From an uncultured Prevotellaceae bacterium (GTDB taxonomy: Bacteria > Bacteroidota > Bacteroidia > Bacteroidales > Bacteroidaceae), in NCBI GenBank assembly GCA_900316645.1, contig ONDP01000002.1:62001-126000 (forward strand): a DNA stretch of 64,000 nt. The letters run 5' to 3'. The stretch's first letter is position 1. Each line of letters starts with the position of its first letter. Below are positions 34,688 through 41,948 of this stretch, piece after piece. Position numbers and translations under genes: made by a program. Under the pieces are notes generated by a model. That model was given only the letters and a program-made list of their open reading frames with translations. It did no database searches and was not told where the DNA came from.

Positions 34688-34995
34688 TGGTACCTGTAGA
34701 ATGTTATTTCGTGCTGAGTGCACTGTTGTTTTTCATCGGCGTCTTCGGCTTCATTACGCGTCGTAACATGATTGCCATGCTCATCTCTGTCGAGTTGGTG
34801 CTCAATGCAGTCGATATCAATTTCGCCGCTTTCAACCGTCTGCTTTACCCCGGTTCTATGGAGGGTATGTTCATGACGGTGTTCATCATTGGTGTTGCAG
34901 CTGCCGAGTCGGCAGTGGCTATTGCGATTATCCTCAATGCCTATCGCCACTTCAAGAGTGATAGTGTTGACAGTATTAAGAATATGAAATGGTAA
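34687..34995 (+). CDS. nuoK: NADH-quinone oxidoreductase subunit K
   Basis: 102 residues, three membrane helices, with the two conserved buried Glu: ISVELVLNAVDINF and GVAAAESAVAIAIILNAYR. The start at 34687 overlaps nuoJ's stop. This subunit is homologous to MrpC. It ends directly before the nuoL ATG. Confidence 0.95.
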   Translation: MVPVECYFVLSALLFFIGVFGFITRRNMIAMLISVELVLNAVDINFAAFNRLLYPGSMEGMFMTVFIIGVAAAESAVAIAIILNAYRHFKSDSVDSIKNMKW

Positions 34996-36996
34996 ATGAT
35001 TATGGAAACAATTTATAGTTATTCCTTCCTCATTCTTCTGCTGCCGGCGCTTTCCTTTGTGATTCTTGCCCTGGCAGGTATGAAGATGTCCCATAAGGCT
35101 GCCGGTCTTATCGGTACTACATCATTGGGATTGGTGACGGTATTGTCGTATCTCACGGCGTTCAGCTATTTCACGGCTCCTCGTCTTGCCGACGGAACGT
35201 TTGCCACCATTGTCCCTTATAACTTCACGTGGTTGCCTCTTGGCAATCTTCACTTCGACATGGGTGTCCTCTTGGATCCTATTTCCGTGATGATGCTGAT
35301 CGTCATCTCTACCGTCTCTCTGATGGTACATATCTATTCGTTCGGCTATATGCACGGTGAGAAGGGCTTCCAGCGTTACTACGCTTTCCTGTCGCTCTTC
35401 ACCATGTCAATGCTCGGACTGGTTGTTGCCACCAACATCTTCCAGATGTACACCTTCTGGGAGTTGGTGGGTGTCAGCTCTTACCTGTTGATTGGATTCT
35501 ACTATCCGTTGAAGCCCGCCATCGCAGCCTCAAAGAAGGCGTTTATCGTGACGCGCTTTGCTGATATGTTCTTCCTCATCGGTATTCTGCTCTTCGGCTA
35601 CTACACCGATTCGTTCAGCTTCTCGTTTGCTGGCGACATCGTGATGGGGCAGGGCACCACACCGTTCATTGAGGGTAATGCTGCCAAGGCAATGGCTGCC
35701 GGAGCCTTCATCCTGCCTACCGCTTTGGTACTGATGTTCATCGGTGGTGCCGGTAAGTCGGCGATGTTCCCACTCCACATCTGGTTGCCCGATGCCATGG
35801 AGGGTCCTACGCCAGTTTCCGCCCTCATTCATGCTGCTACGATGGTGGTAGCCGGTGTGTTCCAGATTGCCCGTATGTTCCCCCTCTGGGTTGAGTATGC
35901 GCAGCCTCAGATGTCCATCGTTGTATGGGTGGGTGTCTTCACCGCTTTCTATGCTGCTGCTGTGGCTTGTGCCCAGAGCGACATCAAGCGTGTGCTGGCC
36001 TTCTCTACCATTTCTCAGATTGCCTTCATGATGGTAGCACTGGGCGTTTCGCTGCCTGGTCATCATGGTGTGCTCGACAATCACGCACAGCTGGGCTTCA
36101 TGGCTGGTATGTTCCACCTGTTCACCCATGCTATGTTCAAGGCTTGCCTGTTCCTCGGTGCCGGTTGTATCATCCATGCTGTCCATTCCAATGAGATGGC
36201 TATGATGGGTGGTTTGCGCAAGTATATGCCAATCACCAACATCACCTTCCTCATCAGCTGTTTCGCCATTGCAGGTATTCCTTTCTTCTCGGGCTTCAGC
36301 TCAAAGGATGAGATTATCACCGCCTGCTTTGCCTACAGCCCTGTGGTTGGATGGATTATGACGGGTATTGCCGCCATGACGGCGTTCTATATGTTCCGTC
36401 TGTACTATGGCATTTTCTGGGGCACGGAGAATAAAGAGGCCCATGAGCATCATACGCCCCATGAGGCACCGCTGTCAATGACGTTCCCACTCATTGTGCT
36501 CTGCGTCATCACGATGGGTGTAGGTATCTATACCACCATCGCTGGTTTTGCAGGGTGGGGTGGTTCTTTCGGTTCGTTCGTTTCAGCCGAGGGTACCGAC
36601 TACACCATCCACTTCGATATGCAGATAGCTGCAACCTCTACGGTCATTGCCATTCTGAGCATCTGTTTGGCAACCTATATCTATAAAGGAGAGAGCCAGC
36701 CTATTGCCGACCGACTGTACAAGCAGTTCCCGCGTCTGCATCAGGCAGCCTACAAGCGTTTCTATCAGGATGAGATATGGCAGTTTGTCACTCACCGCAT
36801 CATCTTCCGTTGCATCTCCACACCTATTGCCTGGTTCGACCGTCATATTGTTGACGGCACGTTCAACTTCATGGCATGGGGCGCCAACGAGGCAGGTGAG
36901 TCCATCCGTCCTTGGCAGAGCGGTGACGTCCGTCACTATGCCGTATGGTTCCTGACAGGAACAGTGGCATTAACGTTAATCCTTTTGTCGATTTAA
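34996..36996 (+). CDS. nuoL: NADH-quinone oxidoreductase subunit L
   Basis: 666 residues, about 16 membrane segments and a long C-terminal lateral-helix region (about 500-600). Antiporter-like core motifs: FWELVGVSSYLLIGFYY, GAGKSAMFPLHIWLPDAMEGPTPVSALIHAATMVVAGVF, and the Lys/His residues of the proton path (SDIKRVLAFSTISQIAFM, LFTHAMFKACLFLGAG). The distal pump subunit of the membrane arm. An alternative ATG is two codons in. A 62-base gap with tandem repeats follows. Confidence 0.95.
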   Translation: MIMETIYSYSFLILLLPALSFVILALAGMKMSHKAAGLIGTTSLGLVTVLSYLTAFSYFTAPRLADGTFATIVPYNFTWLPLGNLHFDMGVLLDPISVMMLIVISTVSLMVHIYSFGYMHGEKGFQRYYAFLSLFTMSMLGLVVATNIFQMYTFWELVGVSSYLLIGFYYPLKPAIAASKKAFIVTRFADMFFLIGILLFGYYTDSFSFSFAGDIVMGQGTTPFIEGNAAKAMAAGAFILPTALVLMFIGGAGKSAMFPLHIWLPDAMEGPTPVSALIHAATMVVAGVFQIARMFPLWVEYAQPQMSIVVWVGVFTAFYAAAVACAQSDIKRVLAFSTISQIAFMMVALGVSLPGHHGVLDNHAQLGFMAGMFHLFTHAMFKACLFLGAGCIIHAVHSNEMAMMGGLRKYMPITNITFLISCFAIAGIPFFSGFSSKDEIITACFAYSPVVGWIMTGIAAMTAFYMFRLYYGIFWGTENKEAHEHHTPHEAPLSMTFPLIVLCVITMGVGIYTTIAGFAGWGGSFGSFVSAEGTDYTIHFDMQIAATSTVIAILSICLATYIYKGESQPIADRLYKQFPRLHQAAYKRFYQDEIWQFVTHRIIFRCISTPIAWFDRHIVDGTFNFMAWGANEAGESIRPWQSGDVRHYAVWFLTGTVALTLILLSI

Positions 36997-37011
36997 TCGA
37001 TATAGCGTAAT

Positions 37012-37059
37012 AACGATATAACGAAATAACGATATAACGAAATAACGATATAACGAAAA
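37012..37059. repeat. Three 16-bp tandem repeats in the nuoL-nuoM gap
   Basis: AACGATATAACGAAAT is repeated at 37012-37027, 37028-37043 and, with one final change, 37044-37059. It fills the intercistronic gap and runs into the A of the nuoM ATG. A similar array (in reverse complement) is found at 41149-41217. Confidence 0.9.
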
Positions 37060-38540
37060 TGAGTATATTAACATTATTCGTAGTAATTCCCGCCCTGATG
37101 CTTCTTGGTCTTTGGCTGGCCAAGTCGCTCAATCAGGTGCGTGGCGTGATGGTGGTTGGCGCTTCATGCTTGCTGGCCTTGTCAATATGGCTGACCGTCT
37201 ATTTTGTTCAGCAGCGTGCAGCAGGCAATGCTGACGTGATGCTGCTGACGGCATCCACCCCGTGGTTCAAGCCGCTGAACATAGCATATTCCGTGGGTGT
37301 CGATGGTATTTCCGTTGTCATGCTGTTGCTCTCCAGTATCATCGTGTTCACCGGAACTTTCGCCTCATGGCAGCTGAAGCCTATGACGAAGGAATATTTC
37401 CTTTGGTTCACCCTGCTTTCCACGGGTGTCTATGGCTTTTTCATCTGCACCGATATGTTCACCATGTTCATGTTCTATGAGGTAGCCCTCATTCCCATGT
37501 ACCTGCTGATTGGTGTCTGGGGTTCGGGTAATAAAGAGTATGCCGCTATGAAGCTGACGCTGATGCTGATGGGAGGTTCCGCCCTCTTGATTCTCGGCAT
37601 TCTGGGTATATATTATTATAGTGGAGCCACGACGATGAATGTCAACGAGATTGCTGCTTTGCACAATATTCCCGTTGAGACGCAGAAGGTGTTCTTCCCC
37701 TTCATCTTCATCGGTTTCGGTGTGCTGGGAGCCCTGTTCCCCTTCCACACATGGTCGCCCGACGGTCATGCTTCGGCGCCGACAGCCGTTTCCATGCTGC
37801 ATGCCGGTGTGCTGATGAAGCTGGGAGGCTATGGCTGCTTCCGCGTAGCCATGTATCTGTTGCCCGATGCAGCTAACGAGTTGGCATGGATATTCCTTAT
37901 CCTCACCACCATCTCGGTGGTTTACGGTGCTTTCTCGGCCTGTGTTCAGACCGACCTGAAGTACATCAATGCCTATTCGTCGGTGTCGCACTGTGGCTTG
38001 GTGCTCTTTGCCCTGTTGATGATGACGAAGACATCCTGCACGGGTGCTATCCTGCAGATGCTCTCTCACGGTCTGATGACGGCTCTCTTCTTTGCCCTCA
38101 TCGGTATGATTTACGGTCGCACCCATACTCGCGACATCCGCTACCTCGACGGTCTGATGAAGATTATGCCTTTCCTCGCCGTTGGTTATGTGGTGGCTGG
38201 TTTGGCTAACCTGGGTCTGCCCGGTTTCTCTGGTTTCATTGCTGAGATGACTATCTTCGTGGGTTCGTTCGAGAATCCCGATCAGTTCCATCGTGTGGCA
38301 ACTATCATTGCCTGTACGTCGATTGTGGTCACGGCGGTCTATATCCTTCGTGTAGTCGGCAAGATTCTGTATGGCGAGGTGAAGAATCCTCACTATCTCG
38401 AACTGACCGATGCTACCTGGGACGAGCGTGTGGCTGTCATCTGCCTCATCGCCTGTGTTGCCGGTCTGGGACTCTTCCCTCTCTGGGCAAGCAATGTGAT
38501 AAGTGACGCAGTAGGACCTATCCTCGCAAATATTATTTAA
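37059..38540 (+). CDS. nuoM: NADH-quinone oxidoreductase subunit M
   Basis: 493 residues, about 14 membrane helices. Key features: FYEVALIPMYLLIGVWGSGNKEYAAMKL (conserved Glu), FPFHTWSPDGHASAPTAVSMLHAGVLMKLGGYG, and QTDLKYINAYSSVSHCGLVL. Antiporter-like proton pump of the membrane arm. The ATG lies immediately at the end of a tandem repeat array, so the ribosome entry site is repeat-derived. Confidence 0.95.
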   Translation: MSILTLFVVIPALMLLGLWLAKSLNQVRGVMVVGASCLLALSIWLTVYFVQQRAAGNADVMLLTASTPWFKPLNIAYSVGVDGISVVMLLLSSIIVFTGTFASWQLKPMTKEYFLWFTLLSTGVYGFFICTDMFTMFMFYEVALIPMYLLIGVWGSGNKEYAAMKLTLMLMGGSALLILGILGIYYYSGATTMNVNEIAALHNIPVETQKVFFPFIFIGFGVLGALFPFHTWSPDGHASAPTAVSMLHAGVLMKLGGYGCFRVAMYLLPDAANELAWIFLILTTISVVYGAFSACVQTDLKYINAYSSVSHCGLVLFALLMMTKTSCTGAILQMLSHGLMTALFFALIGMIYGRTHTRDIRYLDGLMKIMPFLAVGYVVAGLANLGLPGFSGFIAEMTIFVGSFENPDQFHRVATIIACTSIVVTAVYILRVVGKILYGEVKNPHYLELTDATWDERVAVICLIACVAGLGLFPLWASNVISDAVGPILANII

Positions 38541-38573
38541 GGATTGTAGAATTGAAAAATTGAAATATATATT

Positions 38574-40070
38574 ATGAATTACGGACAATTCTTACAGATG
38601 ATGCCTGAGGTCATCCTCGTGGTAATGCTGATATGCGTGTTCTTCTGCGACATGCTGACGCGCGGCAACGAGCGTCGTGCCCTGATGGGTTCCGCCGTCA
38701 TTGGCCCGTTGGTTTACCTCATTGGCCATATTCTGATTATCAGCCCCAGATATTATGATAATGTGTCGGCGTTCGGCGGCATGTATGTCAGCAATTCCTC
38801 CGTTTCGGCTATCAAGGCCATTCTCACTTTCGGAGCCCTGGTGGTGCTGATCATGGCTTATCCCTGGCTCGACAATAAGGCTACAAAGGGCCGCGCCATC
38901 AATGGCAAGTATGCCGGCGAGTTTATCATGCTCGTCCTCTCCACGTTGCTGGGTATGTTCATGATGGTGTCGAGTGGCAATTTCCTCATGTTCTTCCTCG
39001 GACTGGAGATGGCCTCGGTGCCCATGTCGTGTCTGGTGGCATTCGATAAGTGGAAGAAGATTTCTGCCGAGTCGGCTGCCAAGTACATCATCACCGCCAT
39101 CTTCTCGAGTGGTGTCATGCTCTATGGCATCTCGTTCGTGTATGGTTCGGCTGGTACGCTCTATTTCGATGATGTGGCTCAGCGCTTCGCCTTCTTCGCT
39201 CAGTATAAGAGCCAGGTGCCTATGCTCATCATGGGCATGGTGTTCTTCTTCAGCGGACTGGGTTTCAAACTCTCGCTGGTGCCCTTCCACTTCTGGACTG
39301 CCGATACCTACGAGGGTGCTCCTACGCCGGTCACCGGTTATCTGAGTGTCTGCTCGAAGGGTGCCGCAGCCTTTGCGCTGATGACCATTCTGATGAAGGT
39401 GTTCGGTTCGCTGATGGAGTATTGGGAGTATATGCTCTACGTCGTCATCGTGCTGAGCATCACCATCGCCAACCTCTTTGCCATCCGTCAGAAGGAGTTG
39501 AAGCGATTCATGGCATTCAGCTCTATCTCGCAGGCAGGTTATATCATGCTGGCAGTGGTCGGAGCCTCTCAGTCGGGCATGGCATCGCTGATGTATTACA
39601 TCCTGGTTTACGTCGTAGCCAACATGGCAGTGTTCACCGTCATCTCGGCTGTTGAGAACAGTCTGAATGCTCCCGACAACCGTGCTACGCAGATGTCAAC
39701 CTACAACGGACTCTATCAGACCAATCCGAAGTTGGCGTTCCTCATGACGCTGGCACTGTTCTCGTTGGCAGGTATTCCTCCGTTTGCCGGCATGTTCTCC
39801 AAGTTCTTCGTCTTCATGGCGGCAGCCGAGCAGGGTTCGTTCTGGGCATACTTCGTGGTATTCATAGCCTTGATCAATACGGTAGTGAGTCTTTACTACT
39901 ATCTGCTCATTGTCAAGGCGATGTACATCAAGTCGTCCGACTCGCCCCTGCCCACGTTCCGCACCGACGGCATGACTCGTCTTGCCCTCACCATCTGCAC
40001 AGCCGGCATCGTCCTCTTCGGTGTTTGCTCATGCATTTACGAGTGGCTGTTTGCCAATTCGGTGATGTAA
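38574..40070 (+). CDS. nuoN: NADH-quinone oxidoreductase subunit N
   Basis: 498 residues, about 14 membrane helices. Conserved core: FFLGLEMASVPMSCLVAFDKWKKISAESAAKYIITAIFSSGVMLYG and LVPFHFWTADTYEGAPTPVTGYLSVCSKGAAAFAL; then RQKELKRFMAFSSISQAGYIMLA. Third antiporter-like pump subunit and last nuo gene. The 33-base gap before it holds ATTGAAAAATTGAAAT microrepeats. A strong terminator follows. Confidence 0.95.
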   Translation: MNYGQFLQMMPEVILVVMLICVFFCDMLTRGNERRALMGSAVIGPLVYLIGHILIISPRYYDNVSAFGGMYVSNSSVSAIKAILTFGALVVLIMAYPWLDNKATKGRAINGKYAGEFIMLVLSTLLGMFMMVSSGNFLMFFLGLEMASVPMSCLVAFDKWKKISAESAAKYIITAIFSSGVMLYGISFVYGSAGTLYFDDVAQRFAFFAQYKSQVPMLIMGMVFFFSGLGFKLSLVPFHFWTADTYEGAPTPVTGYLSVCSKGAAAFALMTILMKVFGSLMEYWEYMLYVVIVLSITIANLFAIRQKELKRFMAFSSISQAGYIMLAVVGASQSGMASLMYYILVYVVANMAVFTVISAVENSLNAPDNRATQMSTYNGLYQTNPKLAFLMTLALFSLAGIPPFAGMFSKFFVFMAAAEQGSFWAYFVVFIALINTVVSLYYYLLIVKAMYIKSSDSPLPTFRTDGMTRLALTICTAGIVLFGVCSCIYEWLFANSVM

Positions 40071-40093
40071 GCATCAGATTATTTAATAAGTAT

Positions 40094-40134
40094 AATCCCC
40101 CACACGGTATCATTCTTCGTGTGGGGGATTTCTT
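40094..40134 (+). terminator. Rho-independent terminator of the nuo operon
   Basis: A perfect 13-bp stem (40094-40106 with 40118-40130) encloses an 11-base loop and is followed by TTCTTGTT. It closes the nuo operon 24 bases after nuoN. Confidence 0.95.
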
Positions 40135-40144
40135 GTTGATGTCG

Positions 40145-40164
40145 GCTTTCCTACTTTCCTACTT
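40145..40164 (+). repeat. Left copy of a 20-bp inverted repeat
   Basis: Perfect reverse complement of 41281-41300. Built from two CTTTCCTA-type units. Related shorter copies lie at 40160-40175 and 41440-41456. The pair encloses the four-helix-bundle gene and two short reading frames. Confidence 0.85.
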
Positions 40165-40179
40165 TCCGCATTACTGCAT

Positions 40180-40272
40180 TTATATTGTCGGCAGTTCCGA
40201 AATGTCCTCGGCATCAGCCTGCTGGGCATCAAGTTGCCCAAAGAGTAGAATACCACGTTGTAATTCAGTCAT
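40180..40272 (-). CDS. Short coupled reading frame (30 codons), function unknown
   Basis: MTELQRGILLFGQLDAQQAD is followed by AEDISELPTI and a stop. The ATG overlaps the TGA of the upstream RhuM-like fragment (ATGA), so the two would be translationally coupled. The composition (acidic, helix-forming) looks like coding sequence and not random AT-rich DNA. I do not recognise it; it could be the stump of a larger gene. Confidence 0.35.
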   Translation of the reverse strand: MTELQRGILLFGQLDAQQADAEDISELPTI

Positions 40273-40355
40273 ATTTTACCATCCTTGGCATAGAGGGCTA
40301 CTGAGGCCCGCCCATCTGACGTACGATATATGATGATATTTTGCTGGTCGTCCAT
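40269..40355 (-). pseudogene. N-terminal remnant of a RhuM-family protein
   Basis: 28 codons: MDDQQNIIIYRTSDGRASVA then LYAKDGKI and a stop. The IIIYRTSDGRASVALYAKDGK string is, from memory, the start of RhuM-type proteins of Bacteroidota (N-terminal beta-hairpin before the WMNQ... helix-turn-helix). Those are about 330 residues, so nearly all of the gene is missing. It lies 32 bases downstream of the four-helix-bundle gene on the same strand. RhuM genes often sit beside type I restriction loci, of which none is left here. Confidence 0.55.
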
Positions 40356-40387
40356 ATTAATTTTTCTATTTTGCATTCATTACGTCA

Positions 40388-41131
40388 TCACTGTATTTTT
40401 CTTGTTCCGTTGCATTCCGGGTAGCTGCTGCAACTCCAGAACTCCTTGCCTGAGTTGATGCCTTTTTTCGCCATGCGTTTTATCATAGGTTTCCCGCAGA
40501 TGGGACAAGCGGGCGCATCTTCCTGCACACTCTGTTTCTTGCGATAGGTCAGACGCTCAGCGGTGAGACCTTCCGTAAATCCGCCTTCCACTCTGAATGT
40601 ATCCAGCTGGTTCTCAATTTGACGGCTTATCATTAGTATCAACCTGTTGCACAGCACCAGCAGGCAATTGGCAACGATGAGCGAATCATCGCTTTTGAGC
40701 CAAGTGTCGAACTTATGCTTCTGGGCGAGGATGTGGATGCTGCTCTGATGCTGCACATCGTCCTTATAGAGAGGGCGGTCTAAGGTAATGCGACTTACGG
40801 CCTTATGTTCCTGGGAGTTCACTGACCAGGGGATGCTCTCCTGTCGCAAGAGCCAGTTCTGATAGTCATGGGCCAGCTCTGACATAGTGGCACGTGCCAC
40901 GTCCGTCAATTTCATCTCCGTTTCCTTTGAGGTGGCATGACGGGAATTACCTTCTGCTATATTTGCTGGTGCTGACCGAGCTGCCTGCGTCATCTGGTCA
41001 TACTGTCGTCCGCAAGGGTCGTTCTTTAGGTTTAGGAATCGGGTGCAGAAGTCTTGTGTCGCCAACTGAACCACATTAGCCATTATCCATGTGTCAAGCC
41101 AAAAATATCCGAATTTGCCTATTTCAATCAT
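40388..41131 (-). CDS. Four-helix-bundle protein with C-terminal topoisomerase-type zinc finger
   Basis: 247 residues. Residues about 10-190 are helical and begin like the S23/Avd-type four-helix-bundle family (VQLATQDFCTRFLN..., YDQMTQAARSAPANIAEGNSR...). The AARSAPANIAEG string is the family hallmark. The C-terminal about 50 residues form a four-Cys zinc ribbon like those at the end of topoisomerase I (CPICGKPMIKRM...GKEFWSCSSYPECNGTRKI). From memory this matches proteins named 'four helix bundle suffix domain'. Single-strand nucleic-acid binding is plausible. The gene has a full consensus promoter and is enclosed by 20-bp inverted repeats. No reverse transcriptase or restriction gene is adjacent. 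Confidence 0.75.
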   Translation of the reverse strand: MIEIGKFGYFWLDTWIMANVVQLATQDFCTRFLNLKNDPCGRQYDQMTQAARSAPANIAEGNSRHATSKETEMKLTDVARATMSELAHDYQNWLLRQESIPWSVNSQEHKAVSRITLDRPLYKDDVQHQSSIHILAQKHKFDTWLKSDDSLIVANCLLVLCNRLILMISRQIENQLDTFRVEGGFTEGLTAERLTYRKKQSVQEDAPACPICGKPMIKRMAKKGINSGKEFWSCSSYPECNGTRKIQ

Positions 41132-41148
41132 CTTTATCTTGTTGTTTT

Positions 41149-41217
41149 GTCGTTATATCGTTATATCGTTATGACGTTATATCGTTATATCATTATCACC
41201 TTATGTCGTAATAACGC
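41149..41217. repeat. Array of TCGTTATA-type microrepeats
   Basis: Irregular repeats of CGTTATATCGTTAT lie in the 5' leader of the four-helix-bundle gene. In reverse complement they match the AACGATATAACGA units of the nuoL-nuoM gap. Confidence 0.85.
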
Positions 41218-41227
41218 AATTTGCCTA

Positions 41228-41258
41228 CAAATATACAAAATATTCTACACCTGACAAA
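41228..41258 (-). promoter_or_regulatory. Promoter of the four-helix-bundle gene (TTTG-N19-TATATTTG)
   Basis: On the minus strand, TTTG (41258-41255), 19 bases, then TATATTTG (41235-41228): a full consensus. The resulting leader of about 90 bases holds the microrepeat array. Confidence 0.75.
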
Positions 41259-41280
41259 GAAATTGATGTGAAAAGTAACT

Positions 41281-41300
41281 AAGTAGGAAAGTAGGAAAGC
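41281..41300 (-). repeat. Right copy of the 20-bp inverted repeat
   Basis: Perfect reverse complement of 40145-40164; lies just upstream of the promoter of the enclosed gene. Confidence 0.85.
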
Positions 41301-41490
41301 AGACATTAATGTGTTCTAAGGAATAAATTGTAATAATATATAATATTAATAATAATGATAATAATAATAAATATAAAAAACTTCTACTTATAATGTCTCC
41401 CTTCCGCACTCTAAAAATGCTTCATGTCCGCTTTCCGCATTTCCTACTTTCCGCATTCACTATTATCACGGGCGGGTAGCACAAAGCCTG
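41301..41490. other. Non-coding AT-rich spacer
   Basis: 41325-41390 is an AT-rich run of ATAATAATA-type triplets. 41397-41460 contains scattered CCGCATTTCCTACTTTCCGCATT units related to the 20-bp inverted repeat. I see no gene here. Confidence 0.7.
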
Positions 41491-41555
41491 CGAGCCGTAA
41501 TCTCGCACCCGACGAGCCGTAACCTCATGAACGACGAGACTACGGCTCGTTTTTC
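41491..41555 (+). repeat. Two direct and one inverted copies of CGAGCCGTA forming a terminator-like hairpin
   Basis: CGAGCCGTAATCTCG at 41491-41505 and CGAGCCGTAACCTCA at 41513-41527 are direct copies. TACGGCTCGT at 41541-41550 is the inverted copy, followed by TTTTTC. The second copy makes a perfect 10-bp stem (41512-41521 with 41541-41550); the first copy could pair instead through nine bases. There is no plus-strand gene directly upstream to terminate. Confidence 0.75.
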
Positions 41556-41615
41556 TTGACAAAATGGTGATTAAAATAATTAACAATATCTTAGTGAAAA
41601 ATAATGATGGAGATG

Positions 41616-41647
41616 TTTGGTAGCTTGGACTATCTTTAGTACCTTTG
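41616..41647 (+). promoter_or_regulatory. Promoter of a short transcript (TTTG-N20-TACCTTTG)
   Basis: TTTG at 41616-41619, 20 bases, TACCTTTG at 41640-41647: a full consensus. The next terminator is at 41833-41864, predicting a transcript of roughly 210 bases. Confidence 0.7.
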
Positions 41648-41707
41648 TAAGCAAGTAAGACAGGAAATTGCTGACCTGGGTATGGTTTCGTTTAACAATC
41701 TAATATC

Positions 41708-41830
41708 GTGAGTAAAACTCTTTACAAAGTTTGCAAGAATGGCCTCAAGGACCTCAAAGCTCTCCAGCCTCTCCCCCGACCCCTCTCTTGGGCGAGGGGG
41801 AAGGGGCGAGGGGGTTTGGGGGGGTATTAG
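41708..41830 (+). CDS. Possible small protein of 40 residues with a repeat-derived tail
   Basis: A GTG start follows a short upstream frame (ATG at 41681) whose TGA overlaps it. The first 19 residues (MSKTLYKVCKNGLKDLKAL, reading GTG as Met) look protein-like and basic. The rest (QPLPRPLSWARGKGRGG...) is encoded by the GC-rich palindromic element also found inside radA. It sits between a consensus promoter and a terminator. It may be a genuine small protein whose C-terminus was replaced by the repeat, or a non-coding RNA. Confidence 0.35.
   Translation: MSKTLYKVCKNGLKDLKALQPLPRPLSWARGKGRGGLGGY
41766..41822. repeat. GC-rich palindromic element, second copy
   Basis: CCTCTCCCCCGACCCCTCTC, then TTGGGCGAGGGGGAAGGGGCG and a G-run: inverted arms of C-rich and G-rich blocks. 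Related to the element in radA at 5935-5973. Confidence 0.75.
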
Positions 41831-41832
41831 TG

Positions 41833-41864
41833 AGCCGGAAGTTTTGTGCTTTCGGCTTTTTTTG
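41833..41864 (+). terminator. Rho-independent terminator of the short transcript
   Basis: AGCCGGAAG pairs with CTTTCGGCT (one G-T) over a 7-base loop and is followed by seven T. It ends 11 bases before the next promoter. Confidence 0.85.
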
Positions 41865-41874
41865 TTGATTTTTG

Positions 41875-41904
41875 TTGGAGTATCGGAAAAAAGTAGTAAC
41901 TTTG
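41875..41904 (+). promoter_or_regulatory. Promoter of the partner-switch genes (TTG-N19-TAACTTTG)
   Basis: TTG at 41875-41877, 19 bases, TAACTTTG at 41897-41904: a full consensus 44 bases before the ATG at 41949. Confidence 0.8.
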
Positions 41905-41948
41905 CAACCATTAGATAACAATCGGTTGCCAACACTTTTCTTGAAGGA

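Noticed and set aside
35530-36186. Minus-strand reading frame of 218 codons opposite nuoL
   Set aside because: His/Glu-rich shadow of nuoL.
37365-38588. Minus-strand reading frame of 407 codons opposite nuoM
   Set aside because: Composition is rich in His, Gln and Glu as expected for the shadow of a membrane protein gene; nuoM is unambiguous.
41325-41395. AT-rich ATAATAATA run as a possible replication origin or DnaA region
   Set aside because: No DnaA-box cluster or origin-linked gene is seen nearby; it is low-complexity spacer.
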